Source: Pseudomonas fortuita (GTDB lineage: Bacteria; Pseudomonadota; Gammaproteobacteria; Pseudomonadales; Pseudomonadaceae). From it: DNA of 64,000 bases. The position numbers were made by a program, and so were the translations under genes. Of the stretch, positions 55,565 through 64,000 are shown piece after piece; position 1 is the first letter of the stretch, and each line of letters begins with the position of its first letter. The notes beneath the pieces were generated by a model, which saw only the letters and a list, made by a program, of their open reading frames with translations, did no database searches and was not told where the DNA came from. The stretch covers positions 6,055,501 to 6,119,500 of the forward strand of contig NZ_CP114035.2 of the NCBI RefSeq assembly GCF_026898135.2, written 5' to 3'.

Positions 55565-56692
55565 CCCCAGTGCGCCGGCCAGGTACAGCGCCGGCGCATT
55601 CGCCACCAGCCGCGCCAGCTCCAGGCGCGCAGCCCAGGGCCGGTTCTCCAGCAACGCGCCCAGCACGAACAGACCAAATGCCATCAGCGACCAGCCAAGC
55701 ACCAGCGCCGCGACCGGCACGCGCTCGGCCACATCCATCAGGTAGCTGCCCAAGGCCACATAAACCGCGAACTGCATGGCCACGTAGGCTTGTTGCGGTC
55801 GAGCCAAGGTAATCTCAAACTTGCGAAACACCGTCAGGTCCTGTTTGGCCTGCGGGAAGCGTGCGGCCACATCGGCCGGGCGCCAGCCAGTGGGCATGAA
55901 CCAGATGCGCAGCTTGTCCCACAGGCTGGCGGTGTGCCGGGCGTCATGCCAGAGCTGGGCATAGAACTGCAGATTAGCCCACAGCGGGTTCCAGCTGGCC
56001 AGTGGCGTGGTTACCCCGAACACCACCGGCTCGGCCGGGTCTTCCTCTTTGAAGGTGCCAAACAGACGGTCCCAGAGAATGAACACGCCGCCATAATTGC
56101 GATCCAAGTAAACAGGATTTTGCGCATGGTGGACGCGATGGTTGGATGGCGTGATCAACACCCACTCAAGCCAGCCAAGCTTGGGAATGTGCCGGGTATG
56201 CACCCAGAACTGGTACAGCAGGTTGAGCGATGCCACGGTAATGAACACCAGTGGCGGCACGCCCAGCAGCGCCATCGGCAGGTAGAAGACCCACGAGAAG
56301 ATGAACCCGCTACTGGTCTGGCGCAGCGCGGTGGTGAGGTTGTATTCCTCGCTCTGGTGATGCACCGAATGCGCAGCCCACAGCACGTTGCGTTCATGGC
56401 CCAGACGGTGCAACCAGTAGTAGCAGAAGTCGTACAGGACGAAGGCCAGCAGCCATACCCACCAGGCTTCGGCCGGCAGGCGCAACAGCGCCAAATGCTC
56501 GAACGCCAGGGCATAGGTCACCAGCCCTGCGCCTTTGGTCAGCAACCCGGTGCTGGTCGACAGCGCGCCGGTGCTCAGGCTGTTGATCGAGTCGGCCAGG
56601 GTAAAGTTGCGTTGTCCACGCACGCGGTCGGCCACCAGCTCCACGGCGATCAGCACGAAGAAGAACGGCACGGCCAGCAGTATCAGGTCCAT
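55397..56692 (-). CDS. Sterol desaturase/fatty acid hydroxylase superfamily membrane protein
   Basis: The product has 431 residues, with a membrane-embedded N-terminal half. Histidine boxes of the di-iron family are present: HRLGH (105-109), HSVHH (118-122), and NHRVHH further on. It probably hydroxylates or desaturates a lipid with O2; the substrate is unknown. GAGG precedes the ATG by eight bases. The C-terminal 56 codons or so overlap dedA on the other strand; the last residues (EAPAQPQQGTQTQQATEHP) are Gln-rich and may be dispensable. Confidence 0.9.
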   Translation of the reverse strand: MDLILLAVPFFFVLIAVELVADRVRGQRNFTLADSINSLSTGALSTSTGLLTKGAGLVTYALAFEHLALLRLPAEAWWVWLLAFVLYDFCYYWLHRLGHERNVLWAAHSVHHQSEEYNLTTALRQTSSGFIFSWVFYLPMALLGVPPLVFITVASLNLLYQFWVHTRHIPKLGWLEWVLITPSNHRVHHAQNPVYLDRNYGGVFILWDRLFGTFKEEDPAEPVVFGVTTPLASWNPLWANLQFYAQLWHDARHTASLWDKLRIWFMPTGWRPADVAARFPQAKQDLTVFRKFEITLARPQQAYVAMQFAVYVALGSYLMDVAERVPVAALVLGWSLMAFGLFVLGALLENRPWAARLELARLVANAPALYLAGALGLAVVAPLLWWLLVVYSLFSLWGLGLVCRLALRAQSAEAPAQPQQGTQTQQATEHP

Positions 56693-56804
56693 GGGTACGG
56701 CCTCAGGCGGTATCCATCAAGATTAGGCCGCGCCTGCGGCAACCCCTATGGCGACATCTGCCAAATTAGAGGACATTTAGCGCCTCGACACTGGAGTAAT
56801 GAAC

Positions 56805-57473
56805 ATGACAAAAAAAGTAGCGGTGATTCTTTCCGGCTGTGGCGTGTATGACGGCGCCGAAATCCACGAAAGCGTGATCACCCTGCTGCGCCTCGACCAG
56901 CGCGGTGCGCAGGTGCAGTGCTTCGCGCCGAACATCGCGCAGATGCATGTCATCAACCACCTGACCGGCGAGGAAATGCCCGAGTCGCGCAATGTGCTGG
57001 TGGAGTCGGCGCGCATTGCCCGGGGTGAGGTCAAGGACATCCGCGAAGCCAAGGCCGAAGACTTCGATGCGCTGATCGTGCCGGGCGGTTTCGGGGCGGC
57101 TAAAAACCTGTCCAACTTCGCCGTGGAAGGCGCCAACTGCAGCGTCAACCCGGACGTGCTGGCCCTGGCCGAAGCCTTTGCCGACGCCTGCAAGCCAGTT
57201 GGCCTGATCTGCATTTCGCCAGCACTTGCGGCGAAGATCTACGGGCCGGGCGTGGTCTGCACCATCGGCAGCGACGCAGACACTGCGGCGGCTGTCGAGA
57301 AGATGGGCGGCACCCATGAGGCGTGCGATGTACACGACATTGTCGAAGACACCCAGCGCAAGCTGGTGACGACTCCGGCTTACATGGAGGCCAAGTCGAT
57401 CAGCGAGGCAGCTGGCGGGATCTACAAGTTGGTGGACCGGGTGCTGGAGCTGACGCACGAGGGTGACCAGTAA
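56805..57473 (+). CDS. elbB: Isoprenoid biosynthesis glyoxalase ElbB (DJ-1/PfpI superfamily)
   Basis: The product has 222 residues from the ATG at 56805, with GGAG eight bases upstream; the ATG at 56799 is only two bases after that site. It begins KKVAVILSGCGVYDGAEIHE, and the nucleophilic Cys is in GLICISPALAAK, as in DJ-1 family members. E. coli ElbB has glyoxalase activity and was linked to isoprenoid synthesis. A GC-rich hairpin ends the gene. Confidence 0.92.
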   Translation: MTKKVAVILSGCGVYDGAEIHESVITLLRLDQRGAQVQCFAPNIAQMHVINHLTGEEMPESRNVLVESARIARGEVKDIREAKAEDFDALIVPGGFGAAKNLSNFAVEGANCSVNPDVLALAEAFADACKPVGLICISPALAAKIYGPGVVCTIGSDADTAAAVEKMGGTHEACDVHDIVEDTQRKLVTTPAYMEAKSISEAAGGIYKLVDRVLELTHEGDQ

Positions 57474-57479
57474 GTCCTT

Positions 57480-57498
57480 GGGGCTGCAAAGCAGCCCC
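57480..57498. terminator. Hairpin between convergent elbB and the YaiI-like gene
   Basis: GGGGCTGC at 57480-57487 pairs exactly with GCAGCCCC at 57491-57498 around AAA. It lies in the 28-bp gap between the two stops and can serve both genes. T-tract is weak. Confidence 0.6.
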
Positions 57499-57501
57499 GC
57501 A

Positions 57502-57954
57502 TCAGGCTTTACTCAGCCGGGCAATGATCCGGTCCAGCGCATTGGCAAACGCCTGCTTTTCACGCTCGCCATAAGTCCCCTGCCCTCCTCCCGCCTGGCC
57601 CTGCTCGCGCAGCTCGGTGAACAGGTTGCGCGCCGCCAGGCGGTCGCCCATGTTGCGCTCGTCGAATTCGCGACCGCGCGGGTCCAGCACCGCCACGCCC
57701 TTTTTCACCAGGCGGTCAGCCAGGGGCACATCACTGCAGATCACCAGCTCGCCGGGCACGGCGTGTTCGACCAGGTAGTCGTCGGCTGCGTCCATGCCGC
57801 TGGGCACCACGATCAGGCGCACGATCGCAAACGCCGGCTTGGCCACGGCCTGGCCCGCCACCATCACCACCTCGAACTTGCGCTTGAGGGCGAACTTGAC
57901 GATCAGATCCTTGGCCGCCTTGGGGCAGGCGTCGGCATCGATCCATACACGCAT
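57502..57954 (-). CDS. YaiI/YqxD family protein (UPF0178, PIN-like)
   Basis: The product has 150 residues from the ATG at 57954, with GAGAG six bases upstream. It begins MRVWIDADACPKAAKDLIVK, and has GMDAADDYLVEHAVPGELVI and CSDVPLADRLVKKG, acidic clusters typical of this family, which has a PIN-like nuclease fold. Its activity is not known. A longer reading starts in the intergenic region. Confidence 0.88.
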   Translation of the reverse strand: MRVWIDADACPKAAKDLIVKFALKRKFEVVMVAGQAVAKPAFAIVRLIVVPSGMDAADDYLVEHAVPGELVICSDVPLADRLVKKGVAVLDPRGREFDERNMGDRLAARNLFTELREQGQAGGGQGTYGEREKQAFANALDRIIARLSKA

Positions 57955-58120
57955 CGGAAACTCTCTACATGATCTCAATGCGTCCATCATGCCTGAAGCG
58001 CAGCGAAAGCTGGAGCAGGCGCGCGCTGGGAAAATGGCGCCAAAAACCCAATTGCCGCTTATCCGGCCCCGCTACTCAGGCTAAACTCGCCACAGCTTCA
58101 CTGGCCTGCCCGAGCGCGCA

Positions 58121-60970
58121 ATGAATCACCCTCACGAAATCCGCCCTGACCTGGACGAAGGCATCGACCGCAAGGTCCTGGCAACATTGCGTGCGCGTTT
58201 CCTGCAACTGAATCAAGGGCGCCTGCAGCGGGCTATGGAAGGCCTGTCGACACGCCAGCAACAGGTACTGACGCTACTGCCGCTGCTGTTTCACGTGAAC
58301 CACCCATTATTGCCGGGCTACGTCTCGGGTAGCACGCCTGCGGGCGTATCGGGTTACGAGCCAGGTGCCGAGCTGGTGGTCGAGGCCCAGCGCCTGGCCC
58401 GCTCGTTCACCTACAAAGCCCGCCATGGCAACCCGCCGCGCCCTATCCACGGCTTGTTTCTGATGGGCAGCCTGGGCTCGCTGGCCCAGGCCGAGCACAG
58501 CGACATGGACCTGTGGGTGTGCCATGCGCCCGGCTTGCCCGAGCATTTGCTGGAAGAACTGCGCCGCAAGTGCCAATTGCTGGAGGACTGGGCAGCAAGC
58601 CTGGGTGCCGAGGCGCACTTCTTCCTGATCGACACGCAAGGCTTTGCCCAAGGCCAGCGCGACGGCCAGCTGGGCTCCGATGACTGCGGCACCACCCAGC
58701 ACTACCTGCTGCTGGATGAGTTCTACCGCACCACCCTCTGGCTGGCAGGCCGGACACCACTGTGGTGGCTGGTGCCCGTCTACCAGGAACACAATTATCA
58801 CGCCTACACCCAGACCCTGCTGACCAAACGCTTCATCCGCAGCCAGGACACTCTCGATCTCGGCAACCTGGCACACGTTCCACCCGGCGAGTTCGTCGGT
58901 GCCGGCCTGTGGCAACTGTTCAAGGGCATCGATTCGCCCTACAAGTCGCTACTCAAGCTGCTGCTGACCGAGGCCTACGCCAGTGAACACCCCGCCGTGC
59001 GTTGTCTGAGCCTGGACTACAAGCAGGCAGTGTTCGCCAATCAGCTCGACCTCGACGCACTGGACCCCTACGTCATGGTCTATCGGCGTATCGAGCGCTA
59101 CCTGCTGCAGCGCGGCGCGGTCGCACGCCTGGAACGGGTGCGGCGCAGCCTGTACCTGAAGGTGAACAAGAAGCTCAGCGACCAAGGCCGCGCCAATGGC
59201 TGGCAGCGCCGGCTGTTGCAGCGCCTGGCAGACGAGTGGGGCTGGGACCAGCGTCAGTTGGCCCTGCTGGATAGCCGTAGCCAATGGAAAGTGCAGCAAG
59301 TCGCTGTCGAGCGCCGCGAACTGGTGGCCGAGCTGAACCACAGCTACCGCTTCCTCAGCCAGTTCGCCAGCACCCAGAGCGCCAGCAGCCGTGCCGAGCA
59401 GCGCGACCTCAATGTGCTGGGCCGGCGCCTGTACGCGGCCTTCGAGCGCCGCGCCGGCAAGGTCGAGGTGATCAACCCCGGCATCGCCCCGGACCTTGCC
59501 GAAGGGACCCTGACCCTGGTTCAGGCACCTAACCGCAAGGAGCCCGGCAGCCACCACTGGGAGCTGTACTGCGGCAACCTGAGCACCCACGAGGTGGAGC
59601 ACTTCAGCCCGATAAAGCGCTGCCGCGAGCTGATCGAGCTGCTGGCCTGGGCCCATCGTAACGGCGTGATCGACAGCAGCACGCGCATGGCGCTGCACCC
59701 CGGCGCCAGCGACCTCAGTGAATTAGAGCTGTTCAACCTGATGGGTTGCCTGCAGCAAAGTATTCCCCTGCCCTTGCCGATCGTCAGCGAAGTGCGCCTG
59801 CTGCAGCCCAGCGTTGCCGACGAGGTTTTGTTGCTGGTCAACGTCGCCATCGACCCGCTGCGCCATCACCGCGATCTGAACATCCTGATGACCACCGAGC
59901 GTACCGACTCGTTGAGCTACGCAGGCGTGCGCGAGAACCTGGTACTGACCCTGGACCAAGTCACCCTGAACAGCTGGAACGAAGTGCTGGTCCAGCGCTA
60001 CGAAGGCGAACATGCGCTGGTGCGCTGCCTGCGCGACTTCCTCAATAGCCCGGTGCTGCGGGGCCACCGGCCACGGGTGCGGATACGCTGCTTTTGCCCG
60101 AGCCGCGCACAGGCCATCAGCCAGCGCGTGGAGGAAATTTTTGACACGGTGCAGCTGCTGCTGGACCAGGGCGCCAACCACCGCTACCTGCTAGAGGTAG
60201 CCCAGCACACCCATGTGCTGGAGCTGTTGGCCGGGCATGTAGGCCTGGCCACCCTGGCCGAGCACGAGGGGCTGCTGGCCCACCTGGGCGAAGAACGCAG
60301 CGCCTACAGCCCGCTGTACCTGGATACCAACGCCCTGCTGGACCACGACCTGCGCCTGGTGCTGGAACAGGGCCGCCCGGCTTGCATCCAGGTGTTCTAC
60401 CGCCTGCAAGGTGGCTGGGCCGAGTTGTATGTGCTGGATGAGTACAATGCCCTGTGGCAGCAACGCCTGCCCCTGCATGACGAAGCCCACCTGCTGCTGC
60501 CGCTGCAGCGGTTCCTGCGTTCGGTGGTGATGCGCCGTGATGCCCGGCTGCCGCTGGATACCCAGCGCGCTGCCTCACTGGATATCCACTATGCGCAACT
60601 GTTGCCTTCCGGCGTTGGCAAGGCGCGTAGCCTCGAGCCGCGCCAAGCCCCGGTCGAGGGCAGCGACCAGCCCTACTATGAGGTGCAAGCCATCATCCAG
60701 GCCGGTGTGGCGGGTGCGGCGCATGTGACGCTGTACTGCGACCAGCAAGAGTTTTCCGAGCTGGAGCATGGTGCGCAGCTGTATGCGGTGGTGGCCAGGC
60801 AGATCATCGGGCAACGGCGCGCTGCCGGACAGTACCGGTGCTACATCACCGATCTGGATTTGTCCGAGCTGCTGGATGACCGGCTGGGCGCGACGCAGGT
60901 GTACCTGAACTACAAGCGGGTGCTGGAGCAGGCGTTGAATGAGGGGCTGGAGCAGGTGCTGGGTGAATGA
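58121..60970 (+). CDS. cyaA: Class I adenylate cyclase
   Basis: The product has 949 residues, near the family's usual 850-950. The N-terminal catalytic domain has the nucleotidyltransferase motif LFLMGSLGSLAQAEHSDMDL (the paired Asp binding metal) near residues 112-131, and FFLIDTQGFAQGQRDGQLGS. The C-terminal half is the long regulatory domain. It makes cAMP for the Vfr/Crp system. The ribosome site is poor, which fits the low expression usual for cyclases. A weak hairpin follows, then rnk converges. Confidence 0.93.
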   Translation: MNHPHEIRPDLDEGIDRKVLATLRARFLQLNQGRLQRAMEGLSTRQQQVLTLLPLLFHVNHPLLPGYVSGSTPAGVSGYEPGAELVVEAQRLARSFTYKARHGNPPRPIHGLFLMGSLGSLAQAEHSDMDLWVCHAPGLPEHLLEELRRKCQLLEDWAASLGAEAHFFLIDTQGFAQGQRDGQLGSDDCGTTQHYLLLDEFYRTTLWLAGRTPLWWLVPVYQEHNYHAYTQTLLTKRFIRSQDTLDLGNLAHVPPGEFVGAGLWQLFKGIDSPYKSLLKLLLTEAYASEHPAVRCLSLDYKQAVFANQLDLDALDPYVMVYRRIERYLLQRGAVARLERVRRSLYLKVNKKLSDQGRANGWQRRLLQRLADEWGWDQRQLALLDSRSQWKVQQVAVERRELVAELNHSYRFLSQFASTQSASSRAEQRDLNVLGRRLYAAFERRAGKVEVINPGIAPDLAEGTLTLVQAPNRKEPGSHHWELYCGNLSTHEVEHFSPIKRCRELIELLAWAHRNGVIDSSTRMALHPGASDLSELELFNLMGCLQQSIPLPLPIVSEVRLLQPSVADEVLLLVNVAIDPLRHHRDLNILMTTERTDSLSYAGVRENLVLTLDQVTLNSWNEVLVQRYEGEHALVRCLRDFLNSPVLRGHRPRVRIRCFCPSRAQAISQRVEEIFDTVQLLLDQGANHRYLLEVAQHTHVLELLAGHVGLATLAEHEGLLAHLGEERSAYSPLYLDTNALLDHDLRLVLEQGRPACIQVFYRLQGGWAELYVLDEYNALWQQRLPLHDEAHLLLPLQRFLRSVVMRRDARLPLDTQRAASLDIHYAQLLPSGVGKARSLEPRQAPVEGSDQPYYEVQAIIQAGVAGAAHVTLYCDQQEFSELEHGAQLYAVVARQIIGQRRAAGQYRCYITDLDLSELLDDRLGATQVYLNYKRVLEQALNEGLEQVLGE

Positions 60971-60974
60971 CCGA

Positions 60975-60991
60975 GGGCTGCCTTGCAGCCC
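60975..60991. terminator. Short hairpin between cyaA and rnk
   Basis: GGGCTGC at 60975-60981 pairs with GCAGCCC at 60985-60991 around CTT. It fills the gap between the convergent stops. Confidence 0.55.
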
Positions 60992-61000
60992 CCTTGAGCC

Positions 61001-61411
61001 TTACAGGTCGTAATCGCCCGCCGCTTCTGGTTGGTACTCCACTTCCAGCAGCTTCAGCTTGAGGGTCTTGCCCCCCGGTGCCGGCCAGTCGATCTGCTCG
61101 CCCACCGACAGCCCCAGCAAGGCGCAGCCAATCGGTGCCAGGACCGAGACATTACCTTCCGGCCCGGCATCCTTCGGATAGACCAACGTCAGGTGGTAGT
61201 CCTTGCCGCTGGCTTCCTCACGGCAGTGCACGCGCGAGTTCATGGTGACCACGCCCGCCGGCACTTCATCGTGACCGACCACCTGCTCGGCGCGGTCCAG
61301 CTCGTCCTGCAGGGCGAGCACACCCGGCGTACTTTCGTCGAGGCTGTCGATCAGACGCTCCAGACGCTGTACGTCCAATCGGGTGAGGATGAGGGAAGGC
61401 TTGGTGCTCAT
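61001..61411 (-). CDS. rnk: Regulator of nucleoside diphosphate kinase, Rnk (GreA/GreB-like)
   Basis: The product has 136 residues. A short N-terminal helical part (residues 1-48) is followed by the GreA/GreB C-terminal FKBP-like fold (VSVLAPIGCALLGLSVGEQI, then WPAPGGKTLKLKLLEVEYQP). Rnk binds RNA polymerase but lacks the long coiled coil that reaches the active site. It modulates NDP kinase and ribosomal promoters in E. coli and Pseudomonas. It is convergent with cyaA. Confidence 0.93.
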   Translation of the reverse strand: MSTKPSLILTRLDVQRLERLIDSLDESTPGVLALQDELDRAEQVVGHDEVPAGVVTMNSRVHCREEASGKDYHLTLVYPKDAGPEGNVSVLAPIGCALLGLSVGEQIDWPAPGGKTLKLKLLEVEYQPEAAGDYDL

Positions 61412-61462
61412 GATCCAGTCAGACTCCTTTGAACAGGCGATTTTCGTCGTGCAGATAAAGCA

Positions 61463-61486
61463 AAACCCCGCCCAAGGGCGGGGTTT
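61463..61486 (-). terminator. Intrinsic terminator after the DUF1289 gene
   Basis: AAACCCCGCCC at 61463-61473 pairs with GGGCGGGGTTT at 61476-61486. On minus it is followed by TTTGCTTT. It stops the cyaY-DUF1289 transcript before rnk. Confidence 0.85.
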
Positions 61487-61558
61487 GTGAAGGCTTTGGC
61501 GTCACCGACGCAGAAACCCGACACTACCACAGCCGGGCAAATACTCAAGCCCTTGCTA

Positions 61559-61783
61559 TCAGTGTGCCTTAGCCTGGTCGCGCAGGGCCTGGGCCTCGCG
61601 GCAAATCTGCCGACGCCGTTCGTCATCGGCCGAGCGCCATTCGCGAATGTGCTCCACATGCCGCTGGCAGCCAGTGCACACCCGCTGTTCGTCCAGCCGG
61701 CAAACGCTGATGCACGGTGATGGCACAGCGGGGCTGACGTTGCTGTAGAGCGGCTTGGGGGGACGGGCCGGGGCGGTGCTCAT
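61559..61783 (-). CDS. DUF1289 family small cysteine-rich protein
   Basis: The product has 74 residues from the ATG at 61783, two bases after the cyaY stop. It has the family motif SPCISVCRLDEQRVCTGCQR with four Cys, a likely Fe-S or zinc site, followed by EHIREWRSADDERRRQICRE. Function unknown. The tight coupling with cyaY, an iron-sulfur protein, suggests a metal-related role, which is only inference. Confidence 0.88.
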   Translation of the reverse strand: MSTAPARPPKPLYSNVSPAVPSPCISVCRLDEQRVCTGCQRHVEHIREWRSADDERRRQICREAQALRDQAKAH

Positions 61784-61784
61784 G

Positions 61785-62117
61785 TCAGATCTCGTCGAAG
61801 TCCAGCTTCTCGCCGGCCCGCTCCCAGACGATGCGCTCGAGCATTTCGCCCAACAGCTCTTCGCTCTTCTCGCACACCCACTTGCCGCTTTCTTCGTCGT
61901 AATCGAAGTGGAAGCCACCTGAGCGGTCGGCGAGCCACAGCTGGCGCAGCGGTTCCTGGCGGCTGAAAATCAGCTGGGCGCCACCTTCGAACTTGACGGT
62001 GAGCACACCGGCGGAGTTCTCCATGTCCAGGTCCAGGCCGCTCTCGTCGAACAGGTCTTCCAACGCCTGTTGGGTCGCGTCGACCAGATCATGGAAACGC
62101 GCTTCACTCAAACTCAT
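61785..62117 (-). CDS. cyaY: Iron-sulfur cluster assembly protein CyaY (frataxin)
   Basis: The product has 110 residues from the ATG at 62117. The N-terminal acidic helix (ARFHDLVDATQQALEDLFDE) binds iron, and the beta sheet follows (VLTVKFEGGAQLIFSRQEPL). It controls iron delivery and IscS activity in Fe-S cluster assembly. A longer reading begins far upstream. It is divergent from lppL; cyaY-<>-lppL-lysA is the conserved order. Confidence 0.93.
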   Translation of the reverse strand: MSLSEARFHDLVDATQQALEDLFDESGLDLDMENSAGVLTVKFEGGAQLIFSRQEPLRQLWLADRSGGFHFDYDEESGKWVCEKSEELLGEMLERIVWERAGEKLDFDEI

Positions 62118-62307
62118 TGCAGGAACCTCGAAATTGGCTGCGTTACAGGCAAGCCGGGCAAGATACGGGCGCTTGGCGCCGAATGCAAAGATTAGCCATT
62201 GAAGGCGGTAAGAATAGCCCGCCCGGCGGACCGGCCCTTGCATAGGCAAGCCGCCGGTCGCTCGGTATACTCGGGCGCAATACTGCATTTTTCTAAGGAT
62301 TTCACCC

Positions 62308-62517
62308 ATGAAGCGCCTGATTTCCTCCTTCGCGGCGCTGGTCGCTGTTGCCTGCCTCGTTTCGGCCTGCGGCCAGAAAGGCCCGCTGTACCTGCCTGAA
62401 GACGGCGATAACGGCAAAGCGCACAAGTCGCACCAGCACCAGCCAAAAGCCCAGCCGGCGCCGGCGCAAGCGCAGCCGGAGCTGCAGTCCGAGCCCGAGC
62501 AGTCGCCTGCGCAGTAA
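62308..62517 (+). CDS. lppL: LppL/YifL family small lipoprotein (LptM-like)
   Basis: The product has 69 residues. The lipobox is LVSAC at about residues 17-21, followed by GQKGPLYLPEDG, the conserved core of YifL proteins. In E. coli this protein, renamed LptM, helps LptD disulfide maturation. The rest of the chain is Gln, Pro and Ala rich (about residues 40-69) and unstructured. It lies nine bases before lysA, in the same order as in many gammaproteobacteria. Confidence 0.92.
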   Translation: MKRLISSFAALVAVACLVSACGQKGPLYLPEDGDNGKAHKSHQHQPKAQPAPAQAQPELQSEPEQSPAQ

Positions 62518-62526
62518 GGAAACCAG

Positions 62527-63774
62527 ATGAACGCTTTCAACTACCGCGACGGCCAGCTGTTCGCGGAAGGGGTGGCCCTGTCGGCCGTCGCCGAACGTTT
62601 CGGCACCCCCACCTACGTGTACTCGCGCGCCCACATCGAGGCCCAGTACCGTAACTACGCCGATGCCCTGCAAGGCACCGAGCACCTGGTGTGCTTCGCG
62701 GTCAAGGCCAACTCCAACCTTGGCGTGTTGAACGTACTGGCGCGCCTGGGCGCAGGTTTCGACATTGTCTCCGGTGGTGAGCTGGAGCGCGTGCTGGCCG
62801 CTGGCGGGCGCGCCGACCGCGTGGTGTTCTCTGGCGTCGGCAAAACCCGCGAAGACATGCGCCGCGCCCTGGAAGTGGGTGTGCACTGCTTCAACGTCGA
62901 ATCCACCGACGAACTGGAGCGTTTGCAAGTCGTGGCAGCCGAGATGGGCAAGGTTGCCCCGGTGTCGCTGCGGGTCAACCCGGACGTTGACGCCGGTACC
63001 CACCCGTACATCTCCACCGGCCTTAAAGAAAACAAGTTCGGCATCGCCATTGCCGACGCCGAGGCCATCTACGTGCGTGCCGCGCAGTTGCCGAACCTGG
63101 AAGTGGTTGGCGTCGACTGCCACATCGGCTCCCAGTTGACCACCGTTGAGCCGTTCCTCGATGCCCTGGACCGCCTGCTGGACCTGGTCGACCGCCTTGC
63201 CGACTGCGGCATCCACCTGCGCCATCTGGACCTGGGTGGCGGCGTTGGCGTGCGCTACCGCGACGAAGAACCACCGCTGGTGGCCGACTACATCAAGGCT
63301 ATTCGCGAACGCGTAGGCACGCGCGACCTGGCTTTGGTGTTCGAGCCGGGCCGCTACATCGTGGCCAACGCTGGCGTGCTGCTGACCCGCGTGGAATACC
63401 TCAAGCACACCGAACACAAAGACTTCGCCATCATCGATGCGGCGATGAACGACCTGATTCGCCCTGCGCTTTACCAGGCCTGGATGGGTGTAAGCCCGGT
63501 CGTGCCACGCGAGGGTGAAGGCCGTGCCTACGACCTGGTCGGCCCGATCTGCGAGACCGGCGACTTCCTCGGCAAGGACCGTGTGCTGAACCTGGCCGAA
63601 GGCGATCTGCTGGCCGTGCAGTCCGCGGGCGCCTATGGTTTTGTCATGAGCTCCAACTACAACACCCGTGGCCGTTGCGCTGAAATCCTGGTCGACGGCG
63701 ACCAGGCGTTCGAAGTACGCCGCCGCGAAACCATCGCCGAACTGTACGCTGGCGAAAGCCTGCTGCCGGAGTAA
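62527..63774 (+). CDS. lysA: Diaminopimelate decarboxylase
   Basis: The product has 415 residues. The PLP lysine is Lys60 in [13 protein letters not shown]. Substrate- and cofactor-binding text is intact: [28 protein letters not shown], and [14 protein letters not shown] with the C-terminal catalytic Cys. It makes lysine from meso-diaminopimelate, the last step of the pathway. dapF, the previous step, follows after four bases, and lppL precedes it. Confidence 0.96.
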
Positions 63775-63778
63775 GCCC

Positions 63779-64000
63779 ATGCTGCTGCGTTTTACCAAGA
63801 TGCATGGCCTGGGCAACGACTTCATGGTCCTCGACCTGGTCAGCCAGCACGCGCATATCCAGCCCAAGCACGCCAAGCAATGGGGTGACCGGCATACCGG
63901 CATCGGCTTCGACCAGTTGCTGATCGTCGAGGCCCCGAACAACCCGGAAGTGGACTTCCGCTACCGCATCTTCAACGCCGACGGCTCCGAAGTGGAGCAG
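63779..64000 (+). CDS. dapF: Diaminopimelate epimerase (5' part, truncated by window edge)
   Basis: Only the first 74 residues are present: [20 protein letters not shown] at the start, then [14 protein letters not shown] and the substrate-binding [10 protein letters not shown]. The full enzyme is about 275 residues. It converts LL- to meso-diaminopimelate, the substrate of LysA. The ATG lies four bases after the lysA stop, so both are in one operon. Confidence 0.95.

Overview
This window is core chromosome of a high-GC gammaproteobacterium. Gene content, gene order and the repeats point to the Pseudomonas putida group. The main markers are the spu polyamine cluster, argA and argE as separate genes, the ubiI-ubiH-pepP-ygfB operon next to zapA and 6S RNA, rho-trxA-ppx/ppk, and cyaA-rnk-cyaY-lppL-lysA-dapF, together with many copies of a REP repeat whose core reads TGTGGGAGCGGGC. 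About 90% of the sequence is coding. There is no prophage, large island, CRISPR array, tRNA or rRNA gene. The only mobile-type gene is a REP-associated tyrosine transposase at 5.1 kb. Domain and family assignments come from reading the sequence, not from a database search.

Layout. 1-4.8 kb (minus): TriABC-type RND efflux operon with two adaptor lipoproteins; the pump gene runs off the left edge. 4.9-5.6 kb: REP pair, REP transposase and a hairpin. 5.6-15.9 kb: polyamine uptake and catabolism (spuBCDEFGH on minus, spuI divergent on plus). 16-18.5 kb: argA and argE. 18.6-23.2 kb: CYTH-CHAD protein, an Lrp-type regulator divergent from a small unknown protein, a lone GspE-like ATPase, and a small secreted protein. 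23.3-27.8 kb: glycine cleavage operon gcvT-gcvH-gcvP. 27.9-30.7 kb: ferric-iron binding protein and permease. 30.8-35.6 kb: ubiquinone hydroxylases with pepP and ygfB. 35.8-37.4 kb: a ZapB-like coiled coil, zapA, 6S RNA, 5-formyl-THF cyclo-ligase and a 50-residue membrane protein. 37.5-42.9 kb: EVE-domain protein and an RbbA-like exporter operon.

43-48.4 kb: FliL-like protein, quinone oxidoreductase, ChaC, a 2Fe-2S flavin reductase with ubiD, then a type II toxin-antitoxin pair whose toxin is broken by an in-frame amber codon. 48.8-50.7 kb: rho and trxA, each with a clear intrinsic terminator. 50.8-54.8 kb: ppx and ppk, convergent and overlapping by 14 bp, each with a PhoB-box-like direct repeat upstream. 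54.9-57.5 kb: a DedA protein overlapping a fatty acid hydroxylase gene tail to tail by 168 bp, then elbB. 57.5-64 kb: YaiI-like protein, cyaA, rnk, a DUF1289 protein, cyaY, lppL, lysA and the 5' part of dapF.

No strikingly new system is evident. The points most worth a second look are the amber-interrupted toxin, the paired Pho boxes around ppx and ppk, the two palindromic operator candidates (14.3 and 20.57 kb), the hairpins between spu genes, the lone GspE-like ATPase, the unannotated-size 50-residue membrane protein, and the dedA/hydroxylase overlap.
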